This document shows positions 25,566-33,445 of a stretch of DNA of 64,000 bases, piece after piece. Each line of letters begins with the position of its first letter. Within the stretch, counting starts at the first letter, position 1. Source of the DNA: Luteipulveratus halotolerans. Lineage in GTDB: Bacteria > Actinomycetota > Actinomycetes > Actinomycetales > Dermatophilaceae. Below the pieces are notes generated by a model. It did no database searches. It saw only the letters and a list, made by a program, of their open reading frames with translations, and was not told the origin of the DNA. The translations under genes were made by a program, and so were the position numbers. The DNA lies in contig NZ_LAIR01000002.1 of NCBI RefSeq assembly GCF_001247745.1, positions 3,162,001-3,226,000 of the forward strand. Reading direction: 5' to 3'.

Positions 25566-26395
25566 CTGCCACCACCGCTCCACCGGCGATCGCTCCGCCG
25601 GCTGGTCGACGACTGCGCTGGGCGGTCTCGGACTGCTGGACGATCGTGCGCACCGAGCTGACGCACCTGGTCAAGCAGCCCTCCGAGATCGCCTGGCAGC
25701 TGGGCTTCCCGATCGTGTCGGTCCTGCTGTTCGTCTACGTGTTCGGCAGTGCGATGGAGGTCGGCGGCGGAGCCGACTACAAGACGTACGCGATGCCCGG
25801 ACTGTTCGCGATGACGATGGCGTTCGGATTCATGAACACCGCCTACATCGTGGCCATCCAGAAGGAACGCGGTGTGATGGACCGCTTCCGGTCGATGCCG
25901 ATGGCGCCGTCGGCCGTCGTCACCGGTCGCGGCGTCGCCGACGTGCTGCGAGCAGCGCTCGACCTGCTCGTCCTCGCGGTCATCGCGCTCGTCATCGGCT
26001 GGCGCTCGGACGGCAGCCTGCTCGAGACGCTCGCGGCGTTCGGGCTGCTTCTCCTGCTGCGGTTCGCGCTCATCTGGGTCGGCATCGTCCTCGGTCTCGC
26101 CGTCAAGAACGAGGAGGCCGCCGGGAACCTGTTCGCGGTCGCGTTCCCGTTCGGGATGGTCTCCAGTGTGTTCACGCCCCCGAGCCTGATGCCCGACTGG
26201 CTCGGTGCGATCGCGATGTGGAACCCGGTTTCCTCGACGGCCAACGCCGTGCGCGACCTGTTCGGCAACCCGGTCGCCACCGGTGACACGTGGATCGAGT
26301 CGCACGCCCTGCTCATGGCGGTGGTGTGGCCGATCGTCATCACGGCAGTGTTCCTGCCGTGGGCCGTGCGCAGGTACCAGAGCCTCAGCCACTGA
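25562..26395 (+). CDS. ABC-2 type transporter permease (DrrB-like)
   Basis: A 277-residue ABC-2 permease with about six transmembrane segments. The cytoplasmic start is VRTELTHLVKQPSEIAWQLG. The pre-helix phrase AIQKERGVMDRFRSMPMAPS and the loop FTPPSLMPDWLGAIAMWNPV, followed by STANAVRDLF, are hallmarks of the DrrB/daunorubicin-resistance permease family. It pairs with the upstream ATPase to export a hydrophobic compound across the cytoplasmic membrane. ATGA overlap gives translational coupling. A perfect 18-bp terminator follows. Confidence 0.92.
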   Translation: MTATTAPPAIAPPAGRRLRWAVSDCWTIVRTELTHLVKQPSEIAWQLGFPIVSVLLFVYVFGSAMEVGGGADYKTYAMPGLFAMTMAFGFMNTAYIVAIQKERGVMDRFRSMPMAPSAVVTGRGVADVLRAALDLLVLAVIALVIGWRSDGSLLETLAAFGLLLLLRFALIWVGIVLGLAVKNEEAAGNLFAVAFPFGMVSSVFTPPSLMPDWLGAIAMWNPVSSTANAVRDLFGNPVATGDTWIESHALLMAVVWPIVITAVFLPWAVRRYQSLSH

Positions 26396-26427
26396 CATCG
26401 GCCTCGCCGAGGGGCCCCAGCAGCACG

Positions 26428-26468
26428 CGAGAGGACCACTCGTTCGGGTCGAACGAGTGGTCCTCTCG
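26428..26468. terminator. strong bidirectional terminator
   Basis: CGAGAGGACCACTCGTTC, five loop bases GGGTC, then the exact complement. The 18-bp perfect stem lies between the convergent permease and DUF3151 genes and should stop transcription from both sides. Confidence 0.88.
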
Positions 26469-26496
26469 GTGATGTGTGTGCCTGTCGGCGAGGGCG

Positions 26497-26901
26497 TCAG
26501 AGGCCGAGCTCGCGCGCGCCCGTCGTCGAGGAGTCACGCAGGAAGTCGGCGCACCGACGCTGCTCGTCGGACTCACCGATCGCACCGGCGGCCTTCGACA
26601 GCGCTGCGAGCGCCCGCAGGAACCCGCGGTTGGGCTCGTGCTCCCACGGCACCGGGCCCTGACCGCGCCAGCCGGCCTTGCGCAGGGCGTCGAGCCCGCG
26701 GTGGTAGCCGGTGCGGGCGAAGGCGTAGGCCTCGATGGTCAGGTCGTCCTCGAACGCGTCCTCGGCGAGCGTCGCCCAGGCGAGCGACGACGTCGGGTAC
26801 GCCGCCGCGACGTCCCGCGCGTCGACACCGTCGGCGAGCTTGGCCGCCGCCGGGTCCTGCGGCAGGTGCGTCTCGGGGATGCCGAGCAGGTTGTCCGCCA
26901 C
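26497..26901 (-). CDS. DUF3151 family protein
   Basis: A 134-residue actinobacterial protein of unknown function. The sequence opens VADNLLGIPETHLPQDPAA, and AYPTSSLAWATLAEDAFE and RKAGWRGQGPVPWEHEPN match the DUF3151 pattern. It is soluble, mostly helical and has no catalytic motif that I can see. GTG 26901 begins two bases after the fba stop, so it is co-transcribed with fructose-bisphosphate aldolase, a linkage I recall in many actinobacteria. The job may relate to central carbon metabolism, but this rests only on position. Confidence 0.8.
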   Translation of the reverse strand: MADNLLGIPETHLPQDPAAAKLADGVDARDVAAAYPTSSLAWATLAEDAFEDDLTIEAYAFARTGYHRGLDALRKAGWRGQGPVPWEHEPNRGFLRALAALSKAAGAIGESDEQRRCADFLRDSSTTGARELGL

Positions 26902-26903
26902 GA

Positions 26904-27929
26904 TCAGGCCTTGGTGCCGGCCGAGCCGAGGTGCTCGCAGGCCTCGACGACGCGGGCCGCCATGCCGGCCTCGGCCTCCTTGCCCCACGCGCGCGGGTCG
27001 TACTGCTTCTTGTTGCCGACCTCGCCGTCGACCTTCAGGACACCCTCGTAGTTCTTGAGCATCCAGCCGGCGACCGGGCGCGAGAAGGCGTACTGGGTGT
27101 CGGTGTCGACGTTCATCTTGACGACGCCGTACGACACCGCGGCCTTGATCTCTTCCTCGGTCGAGCCGGAGCCGCCGTGGAAGACCAGGTGGAACGGCTT
27201 GTCGTCGGCCGTCTTGAACTCGGTGTGGACGGCCTCCTGAGCGGCCTTGAGCACCTCGGGCTTGAGCTTGACGTTGCCCGGCTTGTAGACGCCGTGCACG
27301 TTGCCGAAGGTCAGCGCGGTCATGTAGTAGCCGTTGTCACCGGTGCCGAGCGCCTTGGCGGTCGCGATGGCGTCCTCGGGCGTGGAGTACAGCTTGTCGT
27401 TGATCTCGTGGGCGACGCCGTCCTCCTCGCCACCGACCACGCCGACCTCGATCTCGAGGATGACCTTGGCGGCCTTGCACAGGCCGAGCAGCTCCTCGCC
27501 GATCTGCAGGTTCTCGTCGAGCGGCACGGCCGAGCCGTCCCACATGTGCGACTGGAAGTACGGCAGGCCGCCGCCCTTGACGCGCTCGGTCGACGCCGCG
27601 AGCAGCGGGCGCACGAACCCGTCGAGCTTGTCCTTGGGGCAGTGGTCGGTGTGCAGCGCGATCTGCACGTCGTACTTCTTCGCGACCTGCTCGGCGAACG
27701 CCGCCATGGCCAGCGAGCCGGTGACCATGTCCTTGACCGTCGGGCCGGAGAAGTACTCGGCGCCGCCCGTCGACACCTGGATGATGCCGTCGCTGCCGGC
27801 CTCGGCGAACCCGCGGATCGCGGCGTTCAGGGTCTGGCTGCTGCTCACGTTGATGGCCGGGTAGGCGAAGCCGTCCTTCTTGGCCCGGTCCAGCATGTCC
27901 GCGTAGCCCTCAGGGGTCGCGATGGGCAT
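26904..27929 (-). CDS. fba: fructose-bisphosphate aldolase, class II
   Basis: A 341-residue zinc-dependent class II aldolase that cleaves fructose-1,6-bisphosphate in glycolysis and runs in reverse in gluconeogenesis. Visible hallmarks are ALHTDHCPKDKLDGF (zinc-ligand His), the acidic EIEVGVVGGEEDGV, TFGNVHGVYKPGNV and LVFHGGSGSTEEEI, with NVDTDTQYAF near the C-terminus. Length is typical for the actinobacterial enzyme. ATG follows GAGGGAG. The DUF3151 gene is co-transcribed downstream. Confidence 0.97.
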   Translation of the reverse strand: MPIATPEGYADMLDRAKKDGFAYPAINVSSSQTLNAAIRGFAEAGSDGIIQVSTGGAEYFSGPTVKDMVTGSLAMAAFAEQVAKKYDVQIALHTDHCPKDKLDGFVRPLLAASTERVKGGGLPYFQSHMWDGSAVPLDENLQIGEELLGLCKAAKVILEIEVGVVGGEEDGVAHEINDKLYSTPEDAIATAKALGTGDNGYYMTALTFGNVHGVYKPGNVKLKPEVLKAAQEAVHTEFKTADDKPFHLVFHGGSGSTEEEIKAAVSYGVVKMNVDTDTQYAFSRPVAGWMLKNYEGVLKVDGEVGNKKQYDPRAWGKEAEAGMAARVVEACEHLGSAGTKA

Positions 27930-28087
27930 CTGTCACTCCCTCGTGGTTCTGATCGGCCACGCGTCGTCGCGGGCCAGGTCAGCGGCCAGTCTCGCACGCG
28001 CGGGTACGCCGGGTGGCCCGGTCTCGGCGTACGAATCGGTCACGCGCGCCGACCGCGCTCAGCACAGCGACTGGGTAGCCCACGACC

Positions 28088-28124
28088 GTCAACATCGTTG
28101 CGCTTCGACCGCAACGATGTTGAC
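28088..28124. repeat. perfect 15-bp inverted repeat of the GCAACGATGTTG family
   Basis: GTCAACATCGTTGCG, a 7-base loop CTTCGAC, and the exact complement. It lies between the sigma-factor stop and fba and may terminate the sigma operon. The word CGCAACGATGTTG also occurs at 52479-52491 in another hairpin, so this is probably a dispersed element. Confidence 0.75.
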
Positions 28125-28161
28125 GTTGCCAGGAGGGGTACCTCCGCCCAGGCGGACCGCC

Positions 28162-29412
28162 TCAGCCGTCCAGGGCGTCGCGGCGGCGCAGGAGGTCGGC
28201 ACGCTCGGCATCGTTGCCGCAGCGGTCGATCGCCACGCTGTACGCCGACCGCGCGGCGTCGAGCTCGCCCGCGCGCTCCAGCAGCGCGGCTCGCACGGCC
28301 GGGAGGCGATGGCTGCGCGGCAGCTGGTCATCGAGGTCGGCCATCGCGTCGAGACCGGCCTGCGGCCCGGACGCCTCGGCGACGGCGACCGCGCGGGCCA
28401 GGCGGGCGCTCGGCGTCGGCGCGAGCGCGAGCAGGTCGTCGTAGTGGTCGACGACGCGCCCCCAGTCGGTGTCGTCCGACGACGTGGCCGTCGCGTGCTC
28501 GGCGGCGATGCGAGCCTGTACGACGTACGCCGCTGCCCGCACCGGGATCGGCCCGGTCAGCGACGCCGACTGCAGCAGCGCCACTCCTTCGTCGATCTCG
28601 TCCTGGTGCCACGAGCTGCGGTCCTGATCGGGCAGCAGCACCAGCCCGCCGTCGGCGTCCACGCGCGCATCGCGTCGCGAGTGCTGCAGCAGCATGAGCG
28701 CGAGCAGACCGACCAGCACGGGTTCGTCGGGCCGCAGAACCAGCACCACGCGTACGAGCCGAATCGCCTCTGCTGCCAACGCCGTTCGCACGACGTCGGG
28801 TCCACTGCCCGGCGCATAACCGGCGGTGAACGCGAGGTATGCCGTCTGAGCGACGACCTCCAGCCGTTCGGGCAGCACGTCCGCCGACGGCACCGCGAAC
28901 GGGATGCCTGCCGTCACGATCTTCTTCTTGGCGCGCGTGAGGCGGGCCGCCATCGTCGGCTCGGGCACCAGGAACAGCCGCGCGATGTCGGCCGTGCTCA
29001 CACCGAGGACGAGCCGCAGCGCGAGCGCACTCGCCGCCGCCGGGTCGAGCGCGGGGTGGGTGCACATCAGCACCAGCCGCAACAGGTCGTCCTCCACCAG
29101 GTCGCCAGGATCCGCGAAAGCCGTTGCGGTCGAACGGTGTTCGGCGTCCATCACCAGCAGAGGCATCTTGCGCTGAGCCATCGCCTCGGCCCGGATCCGG
29201 TCGAGCACGCGTCGACGTGCGGCCGTGTGGAGCCAGGCCGCCGGGTTGTCGGGTACGCCGTCGCGCGGCCACCGCGTGGTCGCGGTCTCGACGGCGTCGG
29301 CGAGCGCGTCCTCGACCAGGTCGAGCCGTCGGAAGTGCGCGAGGAGCAGCGACGTCAGCCGTCCCCACTCCTCGCGCACCACCTCGGCGAGCGCCGCCTG
29401 CTCGACGCTCAC
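28162..29412 (-). CDS. ECF42-type RNA polymerase sigma factor
   Basis: A 416-residue extracytoplasmic-function sigma factor with a long C-terminal extension. Region 2 is near LVEDALADAVETATTRWPRD, then AAWLHTAARRRVLDRIRAEA. Region 4 is LVLGVSTADIARLFLVPEPT, then MAARLTRAKKKI. From about residue 190 the DUF6596-type extension begins (AYLAFTAGYAPGSG, LLALMLLQHSRRDARVD), which is diagnostic of group ECF42. That group has no anti-sigma factor and is linked to YciI/DGPF proteins, exactly the neighbours seen here. The start overlaps the upstream YciI stop (GTGA). Confidence 0.9.
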   Translation of the reverse strand: MSVEQAALAEVVREEWGRLTSLLLAHFRRLDLVEDALADAVETATTRWPRDGVPDNPAAWLHTAARRRVLDRIRAEAMAQRKMPLLVMDAEHRSTATAFADPGDLVEDDLLRLVLMCTHPALDPAAASALALRLVLGVSTADIARLFLVPEPTMAARLTRAKKKIVTAGIPFAVPSADVLPERLEVVAQTAYLAFTAGYAPGSGPDVVRTALAAEAIRLVRVVLVLRPDEPVLVGLLALMLLQHSRRDARVDADGGLVLLPDQDRSSWHQDEIDEGVALLQSASLTGPIPVRAAAYVVQARIAAEHATATSSDDTDWGRVVDHYDDLLALAPTPSARLARAVAVAEASGPQAGLDAMADLDDQLPRSHRLPAVRAALLERAGELDAARSAYSVAIDRCGNDAERADLLRRRDALDG

Positions 29413-29768
29413 ACCGACTCGTACCCCTCCACGCCGACCACCGCCCGGATCTCGAGCGTGTACGCCCGCGGCAGCAGCCTGGCCGCCGCAATCGCGGTGT
29501 CGAGGTCGGGCAGCTCGACGTCGTAGTAGCCGCTGAGCTGTTCGGTCAGCTCGACGAACGGCCCGTCGGTGACCACATCCGCATCACCGTCGCGCCGCAC
29601 AGTCGTGGCCAGGTCGGCATCGCACAAGGCCGCACTGCTCGTACGCCGGCCGCGCTCGTCGACGTACCGCTCGAAGGCGTGGTGGGCGTCGAAGTACTCC
29701 TGCCGGGTCGCCTCGTCCGCGCGCTCCCAGTCACCCGGGTCGCACGCGATGAGGACGACGTACCTCAT
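29409..29768 (-). CDS. YciI/DGPF-domain protein
   Basis: A 119-residue dimeric ferredoxin-like protein of the YCII-related family. It shows MRYVVLIACDPGDWERADEA, DGPFVELTEQLSGYYDVE with the DGPF motif, and a C-terminal strand ending LEIRAVVGVEGYESV. It sits between another YciI gene and the ECF42 sigma factor with four-base overlaps on both sides. In ECF42 systems these proteins are the conserved partners and targets; their chemistry is not known. Confidence 0.88.
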   Translation of the reverse strand: MRYVVLIACDPGDWERADEATRQEYFDAHHAFERYVDERGRRTSSAALCDADLATTVRRDGDADVVTDGPFVELTEQLSGYYDVELPDLDTAIAAARLLPRAYTLEIRAVVGVEGYESV

Positions 29769-30148
29769 CCCTGGCTGCCCTGCGGCGCTCCAGGACGCTC
29801 GTCCTGGGCGACGGTGCGTCGCACCTGGATGCCATCCCCGAGCGCAGCGATGATCTGACAGCAGTCGAGCAGGTCGTCCAGGTCGTCGGACTCGACCTGG
29901 TAGAAACCGCCCACCTGCTCGGTCGTCTCGGCGAACGGCCCGTCCGTGGCCGGGCCACCACCGGCGGGGATCAGCTTGACGTCCGAGGACCCGTGCAGCT
30001 CGGCGCCGCCGGTGATCTTGTGGCCGCGCCGGGTGAGCTCGGCGCCGAACCGCTCGTACTCGGCGTACCCGGCCTTGCGCTGCTCCTCGGTCATCGAGGT
30101 CCACCAGCGGTCGGGGTCGCCGGTGATGAGGACGACGTACTCGGTCAT
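29765..30148 (-). CDS. YciI/DGPF-domain protein
   Basis: A 127-residue paralogue of the next gene: MTEYVVLITGDPDRWWTSMT, RRGHKITGGAELHG, and DGPFAETTEQVGGFYQVE with the DGPF motif. It is first in the three-gene unit with a good site, AAGGAGC, before ATG 30148, and an ATGA overlap with the second YciI gene. The C-terminal tail (DERPGAPQGSQG) is short and flexible. The promoter of the whole ECF42 unit should lie within the 40 bp upstream or inside the methyltransferase end. Confidence 0.88.
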   Translation of the reverse strand: MTEYVVLITGDPDRWWTSMTEEQRKAGYAEYERFGAELTRRGHKITGGAELHGSSDVKLIPAGGGPATDGPFAETTEQVGGFYQVESDDLDDLLDCCQIIAALGDGIQVRRTVAQDERPGAPQGSQG

Positions 30149-30172
30149 GACGTGCTCCTTGCGTCGGATGTC

Positions 30173-30190
30173 AGGCCGCGGGCGCGGCCT
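30173..30190. terminator. short GC-rich hairpin at end of the TrmH-like gene
   Basis: AGGCCGCG, two bases, CGCGGCCT: a perfect 8-bp stem touching the stop codon of the methyltransferase gene, upstream of the YciI/sigma unit. It may separate the two transcripts. Confidence 0.5.
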
Positions 30191-30846
30191 CACTCCCCTG
30201 ACGAGCGAGCACGCCCCGTATCGACAGCCTGCCCGAAGACGTGCCGCCGCACCCAGGCATGCATGGCGATCGCCGCCGCCGCGCCGGCGTTGATCGACCG
30301 CGTCGACCCGAACTGCTCGATGTGCAGGACGGCGTCGCACGCGTCCTGCATCTCGCGCGTCAGCCCCGGCCCCTCCTGCCCGAACACCAGCACGCACTCG
30401 CGCGGCAGGTCGTACGTCTCCAGCGGTCGCGAACCAGGCAGGTTGTCGATCCCGATCAGGGGTACGCCGGCCGCCCACGTCACGAGGTCGTCGACGCTCG
30501 CGTGGTGGTGCTCGTGCTGGTAGCGGTCGGTGACCATCGCGCCGCGGCGGTTCCACCGTCGTTTGCCGACGATGTGAAAAGCCTTGGCGTTGAACGCATT
30601 TGCCGTGCGGATGACCGAGCCGATGTTGAAGTCGTGGCCCCAGTTCTCGACCGCGACGTGGAACTCGTGGCGGGTCGTGTCGAGGTCGGCGACGATCGAC
30701 TCCAGCGTCCGGTAGCGGTAGCGGTCGACCACGTTGCGGCGGTCGCCCTCACGCAGGAGCTCTTCGTCGTACGCCGGGTCCGGGGTGCCGTCGGGCAGCG
30801 TCGGCCACGCGCCCTGCCAGGGCCCCACGCCGACCTCGTCCGTCAC
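30190..30846 (-). CDS. TrmH/SpoU-family RNA 2'-O-methyltransferase
   Basis: A 218-residue SPOUT methyltransferase that transfers methyl from SAM to a ribose in tRNA or rRNA. Motif 1 is NWGHDFNIGSVIRTANAFN. Motif 2 is VLVFGQEGPGLTREM. Motif 3 is LHIEQFGSTRSINAGAAAAI with the conserved Asn. These three blocks build the trefoil knot that binds SAM. The exact RNA target cannot be told. GTG 30846 is chosen over an upstream ATG because the upstream residues are an arginine-rich readthrough. It begins 11 bp after the WYL regulator stop. Confidence 0.85.
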   Translation of the reverse strand: MTDEVGVGPWQGAWPTLPDGTPDPAYDEELLREGDRRNVVDRYRYRTLESIVADLDTTRHEFHVAVENWGHDFNIGSVIRTANAFNAKAFHIVGKRRWNRRGAMVTDRYQHEHHHASVDDLVTWAAGVPLIGIDNLPGSRPLETYDLPRECVLVFGQEGPGLTREMQDACDAVLHIEQFGSTRSINAGAAAAIAMHAWVRRHVFGQAVDTGRARSSGE

Positions 30847-30856
30847 GCCCGGCACC

Positions 30857-31816
30857 CTAGCCCGCCGCCGCGCTGGCAATGCGGGCGATGCGGTCGGCGA
30901 CCCGCCGCAGGGCGTCCTTCAGCTCGGGCGGGTCGAGCACGACGAAGTCGACACCGAACCGCGGCAGGTGCGCAGCCATCACGTCGAGGTCCTCGGCACC
31001 GACCAGCAGCTCGCACGAGTCGTCGTCGATGGGCGTGACGGTGCCGACGGAAGGCGGGATCATGCGACGGATCGTGTCGGCGCCGGCGGCCATCCGCAGG
31101 CGCGCGTTGTACTGGTAGCCGCCGTGGGCCATCGCCTTGCGGATGAACTCCTCGGCGTCCGGCGACTCGCGCGGCTTGAACCGCCACGTGCCCGTCGTGA
31201 CGTCGGCCATCCGGTCGAGCCTGAACGTCCGCCAGTCGTCTCGGTCGAGGTCGAAAGCCATGAGATACCAACGCCGTCCGGTCGCCGCGAGGCGGTAGGG
31301 CTCGACCCGACGCTCGGTGCGCTCGCCGGTGCGCGACTCGTACGCGAAGGTCACCCGCACGTGCTCACGGATGCCCTGCGCGAGCGCGAGCAGGGCCACC
31401 GAGTCGACCGTGACCGGGTTGGAGTCGAGCGTGATCGTCGACTGCTGGACCGCGGCCACCTGCGTGCGCAGGCGGACGGGCAGCACCTGGTCGAGCTTGG
31501 CCATCGTGCGCACCGCTGCCTCACCGACGCCGGCGACCGTGCCGCCGGCCGCCAGGCGCAGGCACACCGCGACGGCCACGGCCTCCTCACTGTCCAGCAG
31601 CAGCGGTGGCAGCGCCTTGCCGGCCCCCAGCTGGTAGCCGCCACCGACGCCCTGCGACGCCTGCACCGGATAGCCGAGGTCGCGCAGCCGCTCGACGTCG
31701 CGCCGGACGCTGCGCGTCGTGACACCGAGCCGCTCGGCCAGCTCGGGCCCGGACCACACCGGCCGCGACTGCAGCAGGCCGAGCAGCTGCAGCACGCGGG
31801 CTGTCGTATCGCTCAT
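30857..31816 (-). CDS. WYL-domain transcriptional regulator
   Basis: A 319-residue helix-turn-helix regulator. The N-terminus LQLLGLLQSRPVWSGPELAE, then RLGVTTRSVRRDVERLRDLG, is a DeoR/HTH_11-type winged helix. The middle holds a WYL domain (GRRWYLMAFDLDRDDWRTF, then RLDRMADV), and a WCX-like C-terminus follows. WYL domains sense nucleic acids or other ligands. It is divergent from a DinB-like gene 90 bp away and reads towards the TrmH-like methyltransferase. Regulation of the DinB gene is the simplest guess. Confidence 0.88.
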   Translation of the reverse strand: MSDTTARVLQLLGLLQSRPVWSGPELAERLGVTTRSVRRDVERLRDLGYPVQASQGVGGGYQLGAGKALPPLLLDSEEAVAVAVCLRLAAGGTVAGVGEAAVRTMAKLDQVLPVRLRTQVAAVQQSTITLDSNPVTVDSVALLALAQGIREHVRVTFAYESRTGERTERRVEPYRLAATGRRWYLMAFDLDRDDWRTFRLDRMADVTTGTWRFKPRESPDAEEFIRKAMAHGGYQYNARLRMAAGADTIRRMIPPSVGTVTPIDDDSCELLVGAEDLDVMAAHLPRFGVDFVVLDPPELKDALRRVADRIARIASAAAG

Positions 31817-31906
31817 GCGCCCATCATGACCCGACCAGCGGACCGATCCTGTCCGCTTGGTGCGCGACGGTTCTCTCAGCACCTACCGAACGAACGGAGC
31901 GAAACC

Positions 31907-32497
31907 ATGCCTGCACAGGCCGCCATGACCACCCACGAGGGCGAGATGCTCGCGAGCTACGTCGTCCAGCAGCTGAACGGCGTACGCGCCGCGGCGTACG
32001 GCCTCACCGACGAGCAGGTCGCCCTCACCCCGACGACGTCATCGCTGTCGGTCGGAGGTCTGGTCAAGCACGTCACGTCGTGCGCGACCGGCTGGCTGGA
32101 CCGAGCGTTCGCCGCGCCCGGCACTCCTCCGGAGGTCGACCCCGAGGCCGCACGGGCGGCGTACGGCGAGGAGTTCACCGTCACCGCCGCCGACAGCGCT
32201 GCCTCCCTGCTGGCCGGTCTCGAGGCCGTGATCGCTCGCGTCGAGAAGGACGTGCCCGGGCTCGACCTCACCGCCGCCGTCCCCGTGCCCGACGCGCCGT
32301 GGTTCCCGAAGGACCTCGGCGCCTGGAACGTGCGCTGGGTGCTGCTGCACCTGGTCGAGGAGGTCGCCCGGCACGCCGGCCACGCCGACATCATCCGCGA
32401 GGCGATCGACGGCGCGACGATGTACGAGCTGCTCGCCGGACTGGAGGGCTGGCCCGAGACGCCCTGGCTCAAGCCCTGGCAGCCCGCGACCGTCTAG
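31907..32497 (+). CDS. DinB/DUF664-family protein
   Basis: A 196-residue four-helix DinB-like protein. It shows LASYVVQQLNGVRAAAYGLT, SVGGLVKHVTSCATGWLDRA (first metal-ligand His) and WVLLHLVEEVARHAGHADI with two further His, as in DUF664/mycothiol-dependent-type hydrolases. Members bind a divalent metal and some act as thiol transferases. RBS CGGAGCG before ATG 31907. Its stop is inside a CTAG palindrome that also contains the stop of the opposing gene, so the two converge with a four-base overlap. Confidence 0.85.
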   Translation: MPAQAAMTTHEGEMLASYVVQQLNGVRAAAYGLTDEQVALTPTTSSLSVGGLVKHVTSCATGWLDRAFAAPGTPPEVDPEAARAAYGEEFTVTAADSAASLLAGLEAVIARVEKDVPGLDLTAAVPVPDAPWFPKDLGAWNVRWVLLHLVEEVARHAGHADIIREAIDGATMYELLAGLEGWPETPWLKPWQPATV

Positions 32498-33357
32498 CTC
32501 AGCTGCGGGACGGTCTTCTTCGACGACAGCCACTGCTCGGCGAGCGTGTCGAGGGTGCCGTCGGCGCGCAGCTGGTCGACGGCGGCACTGACGCACTGGG
32601 TCAGGGCTGAGCCCTTGGGCAGGACCGCACCGACCTTCTCGTCGGCGTCGGCCGGCAGCTCGCCGACGACGCTCGCGTCGTCCAGCACCGACGACGCGAG
32701 GTACTGCGCGGTCGGCAGGTCGGCGACGAGGCCGTCGATCTGGTGCGCGGCCAGCGCGTCCTTGGCCGCCCCGATGCTCGGATAGCTGGTGGGTGCCGTC
32801 GTCGGCCTGATGTGCTGGTTGATCTCCTCGTACGACGTCGTGCCGGCCGCGGCCCCCAGCCGCGCCGTCCGCAGCTCGGCCAGCGTGGTCTTGCCGTCGA
32901 TCGGGCTGCCGTTCCAGGTGATCAGCGCCTGCCGGACGCTGTAGTACGGCGTCGAGAAGTCGACCGCCTGCTGCCGCTGCGGCGTCACCTGGGCCTCGAC
33001 CAGCGCGAGGTCGAAGTTCTTCGCGCCCGGCGCCACGACCTTCTCGAACGGCTGCCGCACCCAGGTGACGTCACTCGGCGCGAGGTCGAGGTGCTGGGCG
33101 ATGCGGTAGCCGAGGCCCGCCTCGTACCCCTCGCCGTTGCCCGGGTCGTCGCCGATGAACCAGGGCGCGTACGCCGGCTCGTTGACCGCGATCGTGAGCT
33201 TGCCGTCGGTGACGGTCTTGAGCGAGTCCTTGCTGCACCCCTTGGTCTGCACGAGGCCGGCCGCACTCGGCGTGGAGTCGGTGCCGGCCTGTGCCGAGCA
33301 CGCGCTCAGCGCGAGGGCGGCGGCGAGCAGCGAGGCGGCCGAGCGCAGAAAGCTCAT
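32494..33357 (-). CDS. solute-binding lipoprotein, amino-acid type (orphan)
   Basis: A 287-residue periplasmic-binding-type protein anchored as a lipoprotein. The signal peptide ends in the lipobox LSAC (residues about 16-19). The body shows LTIAVNEPAYAPWF and GYRIAQHLDLAPSDVTWVRQ, then FDLALVEAQVTPQRQQAVDF, the pattern of family 3 binding proteins for polar amino acids. DGLVADLPTAQYLASS and QLRADGTLDTLAEQWL are C-terminal hallmarks. No permease or ATPase gene is adjacent, so it either serves a distant transporter or acts as a sensor. Divergent from dedA. Confidence 0.87.
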   Translation of the reverse strand: MSFLRSAASLLAAALALSACSAQAGTDSTPSAAGLVQTKGCSKDSLKTVTDGKLTIAVNEPAYAPWFIGDDPGNGEGYEAGLGYRIAQHLDLAPSDVTWVRQPFEKVVAPGAKNFDLALVEAQVTPQRQQAVDFSTPYYSVRQALITWNGSPIDGKTTLAELRTARLGAAAGTTSYEEINQHIRPTTAPTSYPSIGAAKDALAAHQIDGLVADLPTAQYLASSVLDDASVVGELPADADEKVGAVLPKGSALTQCVSAAVDQLRADGTLDTLAEQWLSSKKTVPQLS

Positions 33358-33445
33358 GGGCCTGACCCTAACGACTCCCCGAACCGGCGACCGGACGCAG
33401 TGACAGGGTGTTGCCAGGTTGCACCCCGTACCCTTGGGCCCCGTG

